Source: Akkermansiaceae bacterium (lineage in GTDB: Bacteria; Verrucomicrobiota; Verrucomicrobiia; Verrucomicrobiales; Akkermansiaceae). From it: a stretch of 33,792 bases of DNA. Of the stretch, positions 9,631-18,717 are shown piece after piece (the first letter of the stretch is position 1; every line of letters starts with the position of its first letter). Below the pieces are notes generated by a model. It saw only the letters and a list, made by a program, of their open reading frames with translations, ran no database searches and was not told the DNA's origin. The translations under genes were made by a program, and so were the position numbers. The stretch lies in assembly GCA_013001695.1 (NCBI GenBank), contig JABDMC010000158.1, positions 1 through 33,792 on the forward strand, in the 5' to 3' direction.

Positions 9631-9754
9631 AACGTGGCGGCGGATTCCATCCGCCCAGCCCAAACCATGCCACCCTCGCCTCCCCGCCGCAGGCAAAGGT
9701 ATCACTCGCGCCCGCCCCGGAGGATCGGGGACAATCCTCGCTACCGCCCTCCCC

Positions 9755-11374
9755 ATGGATCCCCTCACCGTCGTCTCCTTCCTGTTCTTCACCGGCCTCG
9801 TGGCGGTCCTCACCTGGCGGTTGACGCGGGGACGCCTCGGGGACGACGAAACCGGCTACTTCCTCGCGGGCCGCAGCCTCACGGGGGTCTTCATCGCGGG
9901 GTCCCTCCTGCTGACCAACCTCTCCACCGAACAGCTTGTGGGGCTGAACGGCGGGGCCTTCGCCGACGGCCTCGTCGTCATGGCATGGGAGGTGATCGCC
10001 GCCATTTCCCTCGTCGTCCTCGCCCTCTTTTTCCTGCCGCGCTACCTGAAATCGGGCATCGCGACGGTGCCGCAGTTCCTCGAGGAGCGCTACGGGTCCG
10101 GCACGCGTTCGCTGACGACCTTCATCTTCATCGTGGCCTACATGCTCATCCTCCTGCCCTTCGTTCTCTTTCTCGGAGCCAAGGGTCTCGACGGCATGCT
10201 GGGCCTCCAGGACGCCCTGGGCCTCGGGGAAGTCGGAACCATCTACGCCGTGGTGATCTTCATCGGCGTGGTCGGCTCGGCCTACGCCATCTTCGGCGGC
10301 CTGCGCGCCGTGGCGGTGTCCGACACGTTCAACGGCGTCGGCCTGCTCGTCGGCGGATTGATGATCACCGTCCTCGCCCTGCGGGCCGCGGCGGGCGACG
10401 GATCGATCGGGGAGGTCATCTCGGAACTCCGGGAATCGAAGCCGGAGGCCCTCAGCTCGCTCGGCGGCCCCGGGAACGCCCTCCACTGGCCCACGCTCTT
10501 CACCGGCGTCCTGCTGCTCAACTTCTTCTACTGGACGACCAACCAGCAGATCATCCAGCGGACCTTCGGCGCCAAGAACCTCGCCGAAGGCCAGAAGGGC
10601 GTCCTGCTCGCCTCGTTCTTCAAGGTCCTCGCGCCCCTGATCCTCGTGGTCCCCGGGATCCTCGCCTTCCACATCTTCCAGAAGGACCCCGACATCGACG
10701 TCACCACCATCGACCAGGGCGGCGTCTACGGAATGCTGGTGAACCGGGTCCTGCCCGCTCCGCTCACCGGCTTCTTCGCGGCGGTCGTGATGGGCTCCAT
10801 CCTGTCCACCTTCAACTCCGTCCTGAACTCGAGCGCGACCCTCTTTTCCCTGGGCGTCTACCAGAAGATGATCAAGCCGGATGCCTCCCACCATGAAATC
10901 GTGCGCTCGGGGAGGGTCTGCAGTGCCATCGTGATGGTCGGGGCGGTGGCCTTCGGCCCGCTCGTCTTCCTGCGGGTCGAAGGGCTCTTCAACCATTTCC
11001 AATCGTTGAACGGGATCTACTTCATCCCCCTCCTCGCCATCGTCCTCTTCGGCTTCTTCAACCGCACCGCAAGCGGCACCACCGCGATCATCACCATCGT
11101 CGCCGGCCTCCTCGCCATGATCCTCGGCACCTTCGTGTTCAACGACGCCATCAGCGCGGCATGGGGCCCGCCGGGGGGCTTCCACTTCATGGGGGTCGTC
11201 TTCGCGGGCCTCCTCATCCTCCAGCTTGTCCTCGGCCGGTTCATGAAACGCCCGGAGCCCTACGTCCAGCAGGACGCCCGGGCCGTCGACCTCACGCCGT
11301 GGAAGTATGCCAAGCCGACCGGCCTCGGTCTCGTGATTCTCGTGTTGATTATCTACGCGCTCTTTGCAGGGTAG
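9755..11374 (+). CDS. Sodium/sugar symporter, SGLT type (SSS family)
   Basis: An inner-membrane transporter of 539 aa with about 13-14 hydrophobic segments. It belongs to the sodium:solute symporter family and resembles the Vibrio galactose transporter vSGLT more than proline or pantothenate carriers: [18 protein letters not shown] in helix 1, [20 protein letters not shown] with the Asn/Gln pair that binds sugar in vSGLT, and [20 protein letters not shown] with the Ser/Asn cluster at the sodium site. Galactose or glucose import with sodium is therefore likely, supported by galM upstream and galK 30 bp downstream. No Shine-Dalgarno sequence precedes ATG 9755. The exact sugar is inferred from context. 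Confidence 0.92.
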   Translation: MDPLTVVSFLFFTGLVAVLTWRLTRGRLGDDETGYFLAGRSLTGVFIAGSLLLTNLSTEQLVGLNGGAFADGLVVMAWEVIAAISLVVLALFFLPRYLKSGIATVPQFLEERYGSGTRSLTTFIFIVAYMLILLPFVLFLGAKGLDGMLGLQDALGLGEVGTIYAVVIFIGVVGSAYAIFGGLRAVAVSDTFNGVGLLVGGLMITVLALRAAAGDGSIGEVISELRESKPEALSSLGGPGNALHWPTLFTGVLLLNFFYWTTNQQIIQRTFGAKNLAEGQKGVLLASFFKVLAPLILVVPGILAFHIFQKDPDIDVTTIDQGGVYGMLVNRVLPAPLTGFFAAVVMGSILSTFNSVLNSSATLFSLGVYQKMIKPDASHHEIVRSGRVCSAIVMVGAVAFGPLVFLRVEGLFNHFQSLNGIYFIPLLAIVLFGFFNRTASGTTAIITIVAGLLAMILGTFVFNDAISAAWGPPGGFHFMGVVFAGLLILQLVLGRFMKRPEPYVQQDARAVDLTPWKYAKPTGLGLVILVLIIYALFAG

Positions 11375-11404
11375 GAGTTCCCCGCATCATCGTCACGGAC
11401 CCTC

Positions 11405-12583
11405 ATGCTTCAATCGAACGAGCCCCTCGCCGACCTCGCTGCCGACGCGAAGGCGCACCTGCGCCACTTCTCCGGGAGCGATGCGGCCGTCGTGGCGGCG
11501 GCGCCCGGCCGCGTCAACCTCATCGGGGAGCACATCGATTACTGCGACGGGTTCGTCCTGCCGCTCGCCATCGAGCGCTACATCGTCATCGCCGCGGCGC
11601 CGAATGACCGGCGCGAGGCGCGCATCCGCACCGTCGGCAACGAACACGAGGCCGTCATCCCGCTCGACCAGCCGGTCGAGAAGGGCGATCCGGGCTGGTC
11701 GAATTACCTGCGGGGGGTGCTGGAGGGATTCCGGAAGCGCGGCAACTGGCCGATCCCGGGGTTCGACGCCCACATCGTTTCGAGCGTGCCGCCCGGCGGC
11801 GGGCTCTCCTCCTCGGCGGCCCTGGAACTCGCCACCGCGACGCTTCTCGAGGGGCTGGCCGACACGACCCTCGACACCAAGGAGAAGGCCCTCCTCTGCC
11901 AGAAGGCCGAGCACGATTTCGCGGGCGTCCCGTGCGGCATCATGGACCAGTTCGCCTCGGCCTTCGGCAAGGAGGATCATCTCGTTTTCATCGACTGCCA
12001 GTCGGAGGACCCCGAGCTGATCCCCTTCCACGCCAAGGATCTCACCGTCCTCGTGGCGAACACCATGGTGTCCCACGAGCTGAACGACGGCGCCTACGCG
12101 GACCGCCGCAAGGACACCGAGGAGGCGCTCGCCATGATCGGCAAGCGATCGTGGCGCGCCGTCAACGCCGGTGACATCGAGGCCCGGATGGACGAGATGG
12201 GCGACCGCATCTACCGCCGCTCCCGGCACGTCGTCAGCGAAATCGCGCGGACCGCGACGGCCGCCGCGGCGCTCAAGAACGACGACTACGCCTCGCTCGG
12301 CCCGCTCATGGCGGGCTCCCACCAGTCGCTGCGGGACGACTTTGAAGTGTCGTGCCGGGAACTCGATCTCATGGTGGAAATCGCGGATCGCATCGGGTTC
12401 GAGGGCGGCGTCCTCGGCTCCCGCATGACCGGGGGCGGCTTCGGTGGCTCCACCGTGACCCTTTGCCGGACCGAACAGGTCCGCGCCATCGCCGCGGAAC
12501 TGGCCGATTCCTATCTCGAGCAGACCGGCGTCACCCCCCAGTTGTTCGCCAGCCGGCCGGCGCAGGGCGCCCACCTCCTGTAG
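11405..12583 (+). CDS. galK: Galactokinase
   Basis: Phosphorylates alpha-D-galactose at C1 with ATP in the cytoplasm, the first committed step of the Leloir pathway. The protein is 392 aa, normal for GalK. GHMP-kinase signatures are all present: the galactokinase motif APGRVNLIGEHIDYCDGFVLP, the ATP loop VPPGGGLSSSAALE, FAGVPCGIMDQFASAFG with the catalytic Asp, and GGGFGGSTVTL near the C-terminus. The common GEHTDY is GEHIDY here, a small substitution. It follows the symporter by 30 bp and is probably co-transcribed with it. galT and galE are not in the window, so the rest of the pathway must be elsewhere. Confidence 0.95.
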   Translation: MLQSNEPLADLAADAKAHLRHFSGSDAAVVAAAPGRVNLIGEHIDYCDGFVLPLAIERYIVIAAAPNDRREARIRTVGNEHEAVIPLDQPVEKGDPGWSNYLRGVLEGFRKRGNWPIPGFDAHIVSSVPPGGGLSSSAALELATATLLEGLADTTLDTKEKALLCQKAEHDFAGVPCGIMDQFASAFGKEDHLVFIDCQSEDPELIPFHAKDLTVLVANTMVSHELNDGAYADRRKDTEEALAMIGKRSWRAVNAGDIEARMDEMGDRIYRRSRHVVSEIARTATAAAALKNDDYASLGPLMAGSHQSLRDDFEVSCRELDLMVEIADRIGFEGGVLGSRMTGGGFGGSTVTLCRTEQVRAIAAELADSYLEQTGVTPQLFASRPAQGAHLL

Positions 12584-12653
12584 GCGCCCCGCCCCGGGCC
12601 GCATTCCCGGGATTGCGCCTCCCCCACCCGGGCCGCTACGCTGCGGGCCCGTG

Positions 12654-14117
12654 ATGCGCTTCCTGATCTTGTTCCTCGCCGGCGTGGCGGCGCCCCTTGC
12701 GGCCGCTGAGTACGCGTTCACCGTGAACGGCGAGGCGCGGAACCTGAAGATCCTGCCCGTGCGGAGTGACCGCAAGGGTGACGCCGGCCCGGGCGATGTG
12801 GCCTTCATCGACGGCACGCCGTTCGTTCTCGGCGCTCCCGGCCGCTACCACCTCTCCATTTCGCCCGACGGCGGACCGGTCATCAGCATCGACCCGTCCG
12901 GCGCGAAGATGCTGCGCGGGTTCGCTGCGCGCGGGTCGGTGCCCACCCTGCCCGGCAGCGCCCGCTGGCACGACACCGCCCTCCACCTCGAGCTCGACAC
13001 CCCGCGTCTCCCCGTCCTCCCCGGCACGCTCCGCTACCTGTCGCTGCGGTTCGCGAAGCCGCCCGCCGCCCCGGATCTCGACCCGCTCGCAAACCTCGCG
13101 CACCTGCTCTACCTCTCGGTCGAGGCTCCCGCCGGAGGTGCCATCCCGCTCACCGTGCTGCGCAACGCCCCGGACCTCCGCAACCTCAGCATCGAGGGCG
13201 GCGCGGTCCGCGGCCCCGGCGCGCTCGCCAACCTGGAGCGGCTCCGCTTCCTGAAATTGCGTTCCCTCGACGGCCTCGCCTCGGTCGACTTCGCCCGCGC
13301 CCTCCCCGAGCTTCGCGTCTTGAAAATCGACGGGACCGCCGTTACCGATCTGCGGCCGCTCGAGGGCGCCCGGAACCTCCGCCTCCTCTCCGCGAACCGG
13401 ACGCCCGTTGCATCGCTTCCCGACCTCGCCACCGTCCCCGCCCTCCGGGACCTCCGCCTCCACTCCACCCCCGTGTCGAAGAACAAAGCCCTCATGACGC
13501 CCCTGCGCTCCCGCACCTCCATCCTCGTCAGGAACTGGGACCCCGCCATCAAGGGCTTCGAGCAACACGACGCCGCGCACCCGCCGCCGGAGAACCCGAT
13601 CCTTTTCATCGGCAGCTCCAGCGTCCGCATGTGGGACCTGCAGGCGTCCTTCCCCGGTCACCCCGCCCTGAACCGCGGCTTCGGCGGCTCGGAACTGTCC
13701 GACGCCCTCCGCTACTTCGACCGCATCGTCCTTCCCTACCGGCCCCGCGCCATCCTCCTCTACGCCGGCGACAACGACATCGGGAACGGCGAGACCGCCG
13801 GGCAAGTCGTCGCCGACTACGAGGCCTTCGCGAAACGCGTCCGCTCGCGGCTCCCCAAGACCGACTTCGCCTTCCTCCCCATCAAGCCCAGCCTGAAACG
13901 ATGGGACCTCTGGCCCGAAATGGCCAAGGCCAACGAGGCCATCCGGGAACTCACCGGGACCGACCCGAAACTCCACTACCTCGACACCGCCACCCCGATG
14001 CTCGGCGCCGACGGCGCCCCGCGAAAGGAATTCTTCGTCGCCGACGGCCTGCACCTCAACGCCGACGGCTACCGGCTCTGGACCGGGATCGTCGGCCCGT
14101 GGCTCGCGTCGCTGTAG
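12654..14117 (+). CDS. Secreted LRR-SGNH/GDSL hydrolase fusion
   Basis: A protein of 487 aa with a signal peptide (MRFLILFLAGVAAPLAAA). Residues 120-290 form leucine-rich repeats of the short bacterial type. The C-terminal 190 residues are an SGNH hydrolase: block I FIGSSSV with nucleophile Ser322, block II GFGGSEL with Gly344, block III AGDND with Asn374, and block V DGLHLN with Asp464 and His467. It probably removes acyl groups from a carbohydrate or lipid outside the cytoplasm; the substrate is unknown. The LRR part may bind substrate or a partner. A GTG at 12651 lies directly before ATG 12654 and either may be used. It lies 70 bp after galK. Its stop codon falls within the first unit of the 64-bp repeat array. 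Confidence 0.88.
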   Translation: MRFLILFLAGVAAPLAAAEYAFTVNGEARNLKILPVRSDRKGDAGPGDVAFIDGTPFVLGAPGRYHLSISPDGGPVISIDPSGAKMLRGFAARGSVPTLPGSARWHDTALHLELDTPRLPVLPGTLRYLSLRFAKPPAAPDLDPLANLAHLLYLSVEAPAGGAIPLTVLRNAPDLRNLSIEGGAVRGPGALANLERLRFLKLRSLDGLASVDFARALPELRVLKIDGTAVTDLRPLEGARNLRLLSANRTPVASLPDLATVPALRDLRLHSTPVSKNKALMTPLRSRTSILVRNWDPAIKGFEQHDAAHPPPENPILFIGSSSVRMWDLQASFPGHPALNRGFGGSELSDALRYFDRIVLPYRPRAILLYAGDNDIGNGETAGQVVADYEAFAKRVRSRLPKTDFAFLPIKPSLKRWDLWPEMAKANEAIRELTGTDPKLHYLDTATPMLGADGAPRKEFFVADGLHLNADGYRLWTGIVGPWLASL

Positions 14118-14268
14118 GGCGGGCGCTCCGCCTGCCGAAAACCGGTTCAATCAAGCGCCCCGGAACGCCACCGAATTGTAGGGCGGGCGCCCCGCCTGCC
14201 GAAAACCGGTTCAATCAAGCGCCCCGGAACGCCACCGAGTTGTAGGGCGGGCGCCCCGCCTGCCGAAA
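14114..14268 (+). repeat. 64-bp tandem REP-like repeat, 2.4 copies
   Basis: Units start at 14114, 14178 and 14242 with an exact period of 64 bp; the third ends after 27 nt. The two full copies differ at only a couple of positions. Each unit starts with a palindrome-rich core (GGCGGGCGCCCCGCCTGCCG) followed by an AACCGGTT palindrome. The same 20-nt core recurs at 32973-32992. The TAG stop of the upstream hydrolase lies in the first unit. The structure resembles a repetitive extragenic palindrome cluster. Between it and the next gene start (14375) nothing else is visible. Confidence 0.85.
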
Positions 14269-14374
14269 CCCTCCCGCATGGGAATCCGGGAACGTCCCGC
14301 ACGCCCGTCGATCGAACGCCCCGCGGGCCTCATGCCCCTTGCGCCGTGCCGCTCCGGACCCTAGGTTCTCCGGC

Positions 14375-16225
14375 GTGCGCGGGCTCCTTGCCATTTCCCT
14401 CCTTGTTCTTCCCCTCGCCGCGGCGCCCGAGTTCGGCCGGGACGCGCGCCCCATCCTCGCGAAGTACTGCTTCTCCTGCCACGGCGAGGACAAGCAGGAA
14501 GCCGGCATCGAGTTCCACGAGATGACCAGCGACGAAGATGCCTTCCGGAAGCACCGGCTCCTGGAGCACATCGAACAGCAGGTCGCCGACGACGAGATGC
14601 CGCCGTTCGAGGCCGACGAGCAGCCCACCGAGGCGGAACGCGACCAGCTCCTCGCCGCGATCCGCCACCTCGTCGGACGCGTCGAGCGCGGCGAGGTGCC
14701 GAAAAACCCGGGACGCGTCACCATCCGGCGCCTGAACCGCAACGAGTACAACTACACCGTTCGCGACCTGTTCGGGATCAACTTCCTTCCGGGCCGCGAT
14801 TTCCCCGCCGACGGCGCGGGTGGCGAGGGCTTCGACAACACCGCCGACGCCCTCTTCCTCCCGCCGGTCCTCATGGAGAAGTACCTCGCCGCCGCGGACC
14901 GCGTCGTGGCGGCCCTCTACGCCAACCAGCGGCTCAGGCAGCGCATCCTGTTCGTCAAGCCGGAAGACAAGGTGACTCCCGAAGACGCGGCGCGACGCAT
15001 CCTGAACTACCACGGCGCCCTCGCCTTCCGCCGCCGTCTCACCGACGACGACCTCGCCCCGCTGGTGGCGGCGGTGACCACCGGCGTCGCCGCGGGGAAG
15101 TCCTTCGAGGAGGCCATGCAGGTCCCGTTGAAGGCCATCCTCGTCCACCCGCGCTTCCTGTTCCGCATCCAGCACGACGAGCAGGGCCGCGGCGAATGGC
15201 CGCTGGACGATTTCGAACTCGCGGCGCGCCTCTCCTATTTCCTCTGGTCGTCCATGCCCGACCGCGAACTCTTCCAACTCGCGGATGAGGGGAAGCTCCG
15301 GGACCCGGAGGTCCTGCGCGCCCAGGTGGCCCGCATGATCAAGAACCCGAAATCGAAGTCGTTCGCGCGCCACTTCGCCGGGCAATGGCTCGGTTTCGAC
15401 GACCTCATCGACCGCATCGAGCCCGACAAGGACCGCTTCCCCCGGTTCACCCGCACCCTGCGGGCCGCCATGTACCGCGAGTCGGAGCACTTCTTCGACC
15501 ACCTCATCCGGAACAACCGCCCGGTCACCGACCTCATTCATTCCGATTACACCTTCCTGAACGCCGAGCTCGCCCGCCACTACGGCATCGCGGGCGTGAC
15601 CGGCGCGGAGATGCGGAAGGTCCCGCTCACCGACCCCAACCGCGGGGGCGTCATCGGGATGGGAAGCGTCCTGACCGCAACCTCCCTCCCGCTGCGCACC
15701 AGCCCGGTGAAGCGCGGCAAGTGGATCCTCGAATCGATCCTCGGCGACCCTCCCCCGCCGCCGCTCCCCGACGCGGGCGAGCTCCCCGCCGACGACAAGT
15801 CGCCGGAGGGCCTCAGCTTCCGCCAGCGACTCGAGATCCACCGCCGCAAGCCGGAGTGCGCGTCATGCCACGCCCGGATCGATCCGCTCGGCTTCGGGCT
15901 GGAGAACTTCGACGCCATCGGCCGCTGGCGCACCCACGAGGTCAACGGCAAGCCGGTCGACTCCTCGGCGGTCCTCCCCGGCGACATCGCCTTCTCCACC
16001 CCCGCCGAGCTCAAGGAGCTTCTCATGGGCGCCAAGGACAAGGTCGCCCGGAACCTCTGCCGCAAGATGCTGGCCTACGCCCTCGGCCGTTCCCTCGAAT
16101 ACTACGATGAACCGGTCATCAACGGCCTCCTCCGGGTCCTGCAGCGCCACGACTACCGGATCGAGCCCCTCATCATCGCCATCGCGGAGTCCTACCCGTT
16201 CCAGAATCGCGGCGCCAGGCGGTGA
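14375..16225 (+). CDS. DUF1592/DUF1588 planctomycete-type cytochrome protein
   Basis: A secreted 616-aa protein with the full module order of this PVC family. Signal peptide (1-17), N-terminal cytochrome c-like domain with CFSCH at 32-36, DUF1587 (RLNRNEYNYTVRDLFG), DUF1595 (RRILNYHGALAFRRRL), DUF1592 (ILVHPRFLFRIQ and LSYFLWSSMPD), DUF1588 (GGVIGMGSVLTATSLPLRTS and CASCHARIDPLGFGLENFD, second haem site at 495-499) and DUF1585 to the end. Two covalent haems are therefore expected in the periplasm. The family is regularly paired with DUF1552; a role in oxidative breakdown of polymers has been proposed but not, to my knowledge, shown. The GTG at 14375 is chosen because the signal peptide begins there; the longer open frame would need a TTG and lacks a usable signal start. 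Its DUF1552 partner follows after an inverted gene. Confidence 0.93.
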   Translation: MRGLLAISLLVLPLAAAPEFGRDARPILAKYCFSCHGEDKQEAGIEFHEMTSDEDAFRKHRLLEHIEQQVADDEMPPFEADEQPTEAERDQLLAAIRHLVGRVERGEVPKNPGRVTIRRLNRNEYNYTVRDLFGINFLPGRDFPADGAGGEGFDNTADALFLPPVLMEKYLAAADRVVAALYANQRLRQRILFVKPEDKVTPEDAARRILNYHGALAFRRRLTDDDLAPLVAAVTTGVAAGKSFEEAMQVPLKAILVHPRFLFRIQHDEQGRGEWPLDDFELAARLSYFLWSSMPDRELFQLADEGKLRDPEVLRAQVARMIKNPKSKSFARHFAGQWLGFDDLIDRIEPDKDRFPRFTRTLRAAMYRESEHFFDHLIRNNRPVTDLIHSDYTFLNAELARHYGIAGVTGAEMRKVPLTDPNRGGVIGMGSVLTATSLPLRTSPVKRGKWILESILGDPPPPPLPDAGELPADDKSPEGLSFRQRLEIHRRKPECASCHARIDPLGFGLENFDAIGRWRTHEVNGKPVDSSAVLPGDIAFSTPAELKELLMGAKDKVARNLCRKMLAYALGRSLEYYDEPVINGLLRVLQRHDYRIEPLIIAIAESYPFQNRGARR

Positions 16226-16240
16226 CCGGGGCGCCGCGTC

Positions 16241-17143
16241 TCAGGCCCCGCCGGTGTTGAACGCCCGGGAGGCCTCCTCGATCACCTTCCGCTCCGGCAT
16301 CGGGCCGTCGATGATCAGGAACCGGTAGTTCACCTCGAGCGACTCCCCGTCGCTGATCTCCTTCTCGAAGAAGGAACCAAAGCGGCCATAGTTGCGGTAC
16401 GCCGAGTGCCGCGTCCCCTTGGGATTGTCGCGGTGGTTTATCTGCACCACGCTGTAGGTCTTGCCGTCGAGCACGTAGGTTTCCGCAATCCACGGAAGAT
16501 CGCGGTCCTTCTTCAGGTTCACGTCGTCGTCCGGAAAGAAGTAGGCCGTCTTCTTCACGTCCACCGTATCCGCCGGCCGGTACTGGATGCCGGCGTGCTC
16601 CGGATCCCCCTTCAGGGATACGTCCCCGTGGTTCGCCGCCAGGACACTCCGGAAATCGATCACCACGCGGGCCGGCCCCTTCTTCGGCTCGTGCACCACC
16701 ATGGTGCGGGTCTCCTCGAGAAACGGCTTCTCCCCGTCGTCGTGCCAGTGCGTCTTCGACACGATCGAGGCCCGGTTGCCGGCCGCCTCGTTGCCGGCGA
16801 ACTCCTGGTGCACGATGTCGCCGCCCTTCATGTGCCAGCGGTCGTGCCTCTTCCCTGCGAACTCGATTTTGCTCCACCCGATGAAGATCCCGCGGTGATG
16901 GGTGAACCGCCCGCCCGCTCCCTTCGTGATCGGCTTCTTCCCCTCGGCGTCGAAGACGTGCAGGTACGGCTTGTAGGTCTCGTGGTGCCGCTCCGGCGTC
17001 GAGGTGTCGTGCGCGTACATGTAGCGCACCAGCACCTTGCCGTCCGAGACGACATCGAGATGCTTCCCGGCCTCGTCGACGATCTCGAGATCCGCAAACA
17101 ACGGGGGGGCGAGGGCAAGGAGGGCAAGGGTCGTGAGTCGCAT
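16241..17143 (-). CDS. PmoA-family (DUF6807) secreted protein
   Basis: A protein of 300 aa with a signal peptide (MRLTTLALLALAPPLFA). The body is beta-rich and matches what I know as the PmoA-like/DUF6807 family: YLHVFDAEGKKPITKG, FTHHRGIFIGWSKIEF, DIVHQEFAG and AYRNYGRFGSFFEKEI. The name PmoA in annotations is misleading, since this is not methane monooxygenase. These proteins are frequent in PVC genomes near sugar oxidoreductases and DUF1080 proteins and may act on or bind glycans; the activity is not established. The gene lies between the DUF1592 and DUF1552 genes in opposite orientation, converging on the former (15 bp between stops) and diverging from the latter (136 bp). ATG 17143 is chosen for the signal peptide. 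Confidence 0.85.
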   Translation of the reverse strand: MRLTTLALLALAPPLFADLEIVDEAGKHLDVVSDGKVLVRYMYAHDTSTPERHHETYKPYLHVFDAEGKKPITKGAGGRFTHHRGIFIGWSKIEFAGKRHDRWHMKGGDIVHQEFAGNEAAGNRASIVSKTHWHDDGEKPFLEETRTMVVHEPKKGPARVVIDFRSVLAANHGDVSLKGDPEHAGIQYRPADTVDVKKTAYFFPDDDVNLKKDRDLPWIAETYVLDGKTYSVVQINHRDNPKGTRHSAYRNYGRFGSFFEKEISDGESLEVNYRFLIIDGPMPERKVIEEASRAFNTGGA

Positions 17144-17210
17144 GGCTTGCCACCATACCGGACATTTCGCCCCCGCTTTCAAGCCATTCCGGCCGCCACT
17201 CCAAATTCGC

Positions 17211-17238
17211 TCGAAATCCGGCCCGATCCGCCGATACT
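17211..17238 (+). promoter_or_regulatory. Candidate promoter for the DUF1552 gene
   Basis: In the 136-bp divergent region, TCGAAA (17211-17216) and GATACT (17233-17238) are 16 nt apart and would place transcription start near 17245, about 35 nt before ATG 17280. A weaker minus-strand pair (TTGAAA at 17177-17182 and TATGGT at 17152-17157, 19-nt spacer) could serve the PmoA-like gene. Both are pattern matches only. Confidence 0.2.
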
Positions 17239-17279
17239 TTCCCGCGGGAGTCCCCGATCACCCGCAACCCGCCCCTCCG

Positions 17280-18680
17280 ATGGCCAACATCCAGAGCAAC
17301 CAGTGGCAGATCTCCCGGCGCACCATGCTGCGGGGCGCCGGGGCCACCATGGCCCTCCCGTTTCTCGAGGCCATGCAGCCCCTCGCCGCGGCCCCGGCCG
17401 GCGGCAGCGTGCCGGTCCGGATGGCCTGCCTCTTCATGCCGAACGGCGTGCGCTCCGACAAGTGGACCCCCGAGGGCGGCAACAACATGAAGCTCTCGCC
17501 GATCCTCAAGCCCCTCGAAGCGGTCAAGGACGACATCCTCGTCCTGTCCGGGCTCTCCAACAAGGGGTCCTTCACCGGCGACGGGCACTACGTGAAGACC
17601 TCCGGCTGGCTCACCGGCACCACCATCACCAAGACCACCGGCAGCGACATCAATTGCAACGGCATCTCCATGGACCAGGTCGCCGCGGCCCAGATCGGCC
17701 AGGACACCAAGCTCCCGTCAATGGAACTCGGCTGCGAACCGACCGCCGGCGGGGTCGACACCAACGTCAATTACACCCGCCTCTACGCGTCGCACATCGC
17801 ATGGAAGAAGCCCACCGTCCCCCTCCCGTGCGAGATCAACCCGCGGATCGCCTTCGACCGGCTCTTCCGGAGCCGCTCCCGGCAGGGCAGCCGCCAGGCC
17901 GCCGACGACAAGTCGGTCCTCGACCTCGTCTCGTCGGATGCGAAACGCCTCCAGGGGAAACTCGGCAAGGCCGACCAGCAGAAGCTCGATGAATACCTCG
18001 AGAGCATCCGCGAGGTCGAACGCCGCATCGAACACGAGGCCAACCAGCTCGGCGGCGGCGAAAACCTCCCGCCCGAGATCCTCGCCAACATGGACGCCCT
18101 CGACAAGCGCATCTCCAAAGCGATGGGCAAGGCGAGCCGCGAGGAGGAACTGAATTCCCGCCCGCGCCTCGACCACACCGAGCACGTGCGCCTCATGATG
18201 GATATCATGGTGCTCGGATTCTGGTCGGACTCCACCCGGGTCTCGACGTTCATGTTCGGCAACGCCGTCAGCGGCCGCAATTTCTCGTTCCTCGAGGGCG
18301 TCGACGGGTCGCACCACTCGATATCCCACCATACCGGGAACCAGAAGCAGCTCGACCAGTACCAGCGCATCAACACCTGGCACGTCGCCCAGTACGCCTA
18401 CATGCTGGAACGCATGAAGGAGATCAAGGAGGGCGCGGGCACCCTGCTCGATCATTCCATGGTCCTCTTCGGTTCCGGGATCCGCGACGGCAACAGCCAC
18501 AACCCGCGCAACGTCCCGATCGTGCTCGCCGGCAACGCCAAGGGGCAGATCCGCACCGGCCGGCATCTCGAGTGCGGCGCGGGAACGCCGCTCTGCAGCC
18601 TCTACAAGGGGATGCTCAAGCGCGTCGGCGCCAAGGTCGGCCCCTTCGGCGACGCCACGGCGGAACTGCGCAACCTCTAG
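17280..18680 (+). CDS. DUF1552 Tat-exported protein
   Basis: A protein of 466 aa, typical for DUF1552. A twin-arginine signal is visible at the N-terminus (SRRTMLRGAGATMALPFLE), so it should be exported folded, perhaps with a cofactor. Family motifs include FMPNGVRSDKWTPEGGN near residue 54 and a C-terminal GSGIRDGNSHNPRNVPIVLAG region. In PVC genomes DUF1552 is nearly always next to a DUF1592 protein, and here the partner lies upstream across the inverted PmoA-like gene. The biochemical role is unknown; cooperation in extracytoplasmic oxidation is speculation. ATG 17280 is used because the Tat signal begins there. The UGA-containing gene starts 37 bp after its stop on the same strand and may share its transcript. 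Confidence 0.92.
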   Translation: MANIQSNQWQISRRTMLRGAGATMALPFLEAMQPLAAAPAGGSVPVRMACLFMPNGVRSDKWTPEGGNNMKLSPILKPLEAVKDDILVLSGLSNKGSFTGDGHYVKTSGWLTGTTITKTTGSDINCNGISMDQVAAAQIGQDTKLPSMELGCEPTAGGVDTNVNYTRLYASHIAWKKPTVPLPCEINPRIAFDRLFRSRSRQGSRQAADDKSVLDLVSSDAKRLQGKLGKADQQKLDEYLESIREVERRIEHEANQLGGGENLPPEILANMDALDKRISKAMGKASREEELNSRPRLDHTEHVRLMMDIMVLGFWSDSTRVSTFMFGNAVSGRNFSFLEGVDGSHHSISHHTGNQKQLDQYQRINTWHVAQYAYMLERMKEIKEGAGTLLDHSMVLFGSGIRDGNSHNPRNVPIVLAGNAKGQIRTGRHLECGAGTPLCSLYKGMLKRVGAKVGPFGDATAELRNL

Positions 18681-18717
18681 CCCCGCGGGCCGGGGGATCC
18701 CGCCGCGGCCCCTTGCC

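Noticed and set aside
6781-9813. Minus-strand open frame of about 1,500 codons including glpK and continuing upstream
   Set aside because: Everything upstream of glpK ATG 6780 is antisense to the DUF5722 and galM genes, with shadow-type composition (Gly, Val, Glu, Asp and Ala). Only the glpK part has family motifs.
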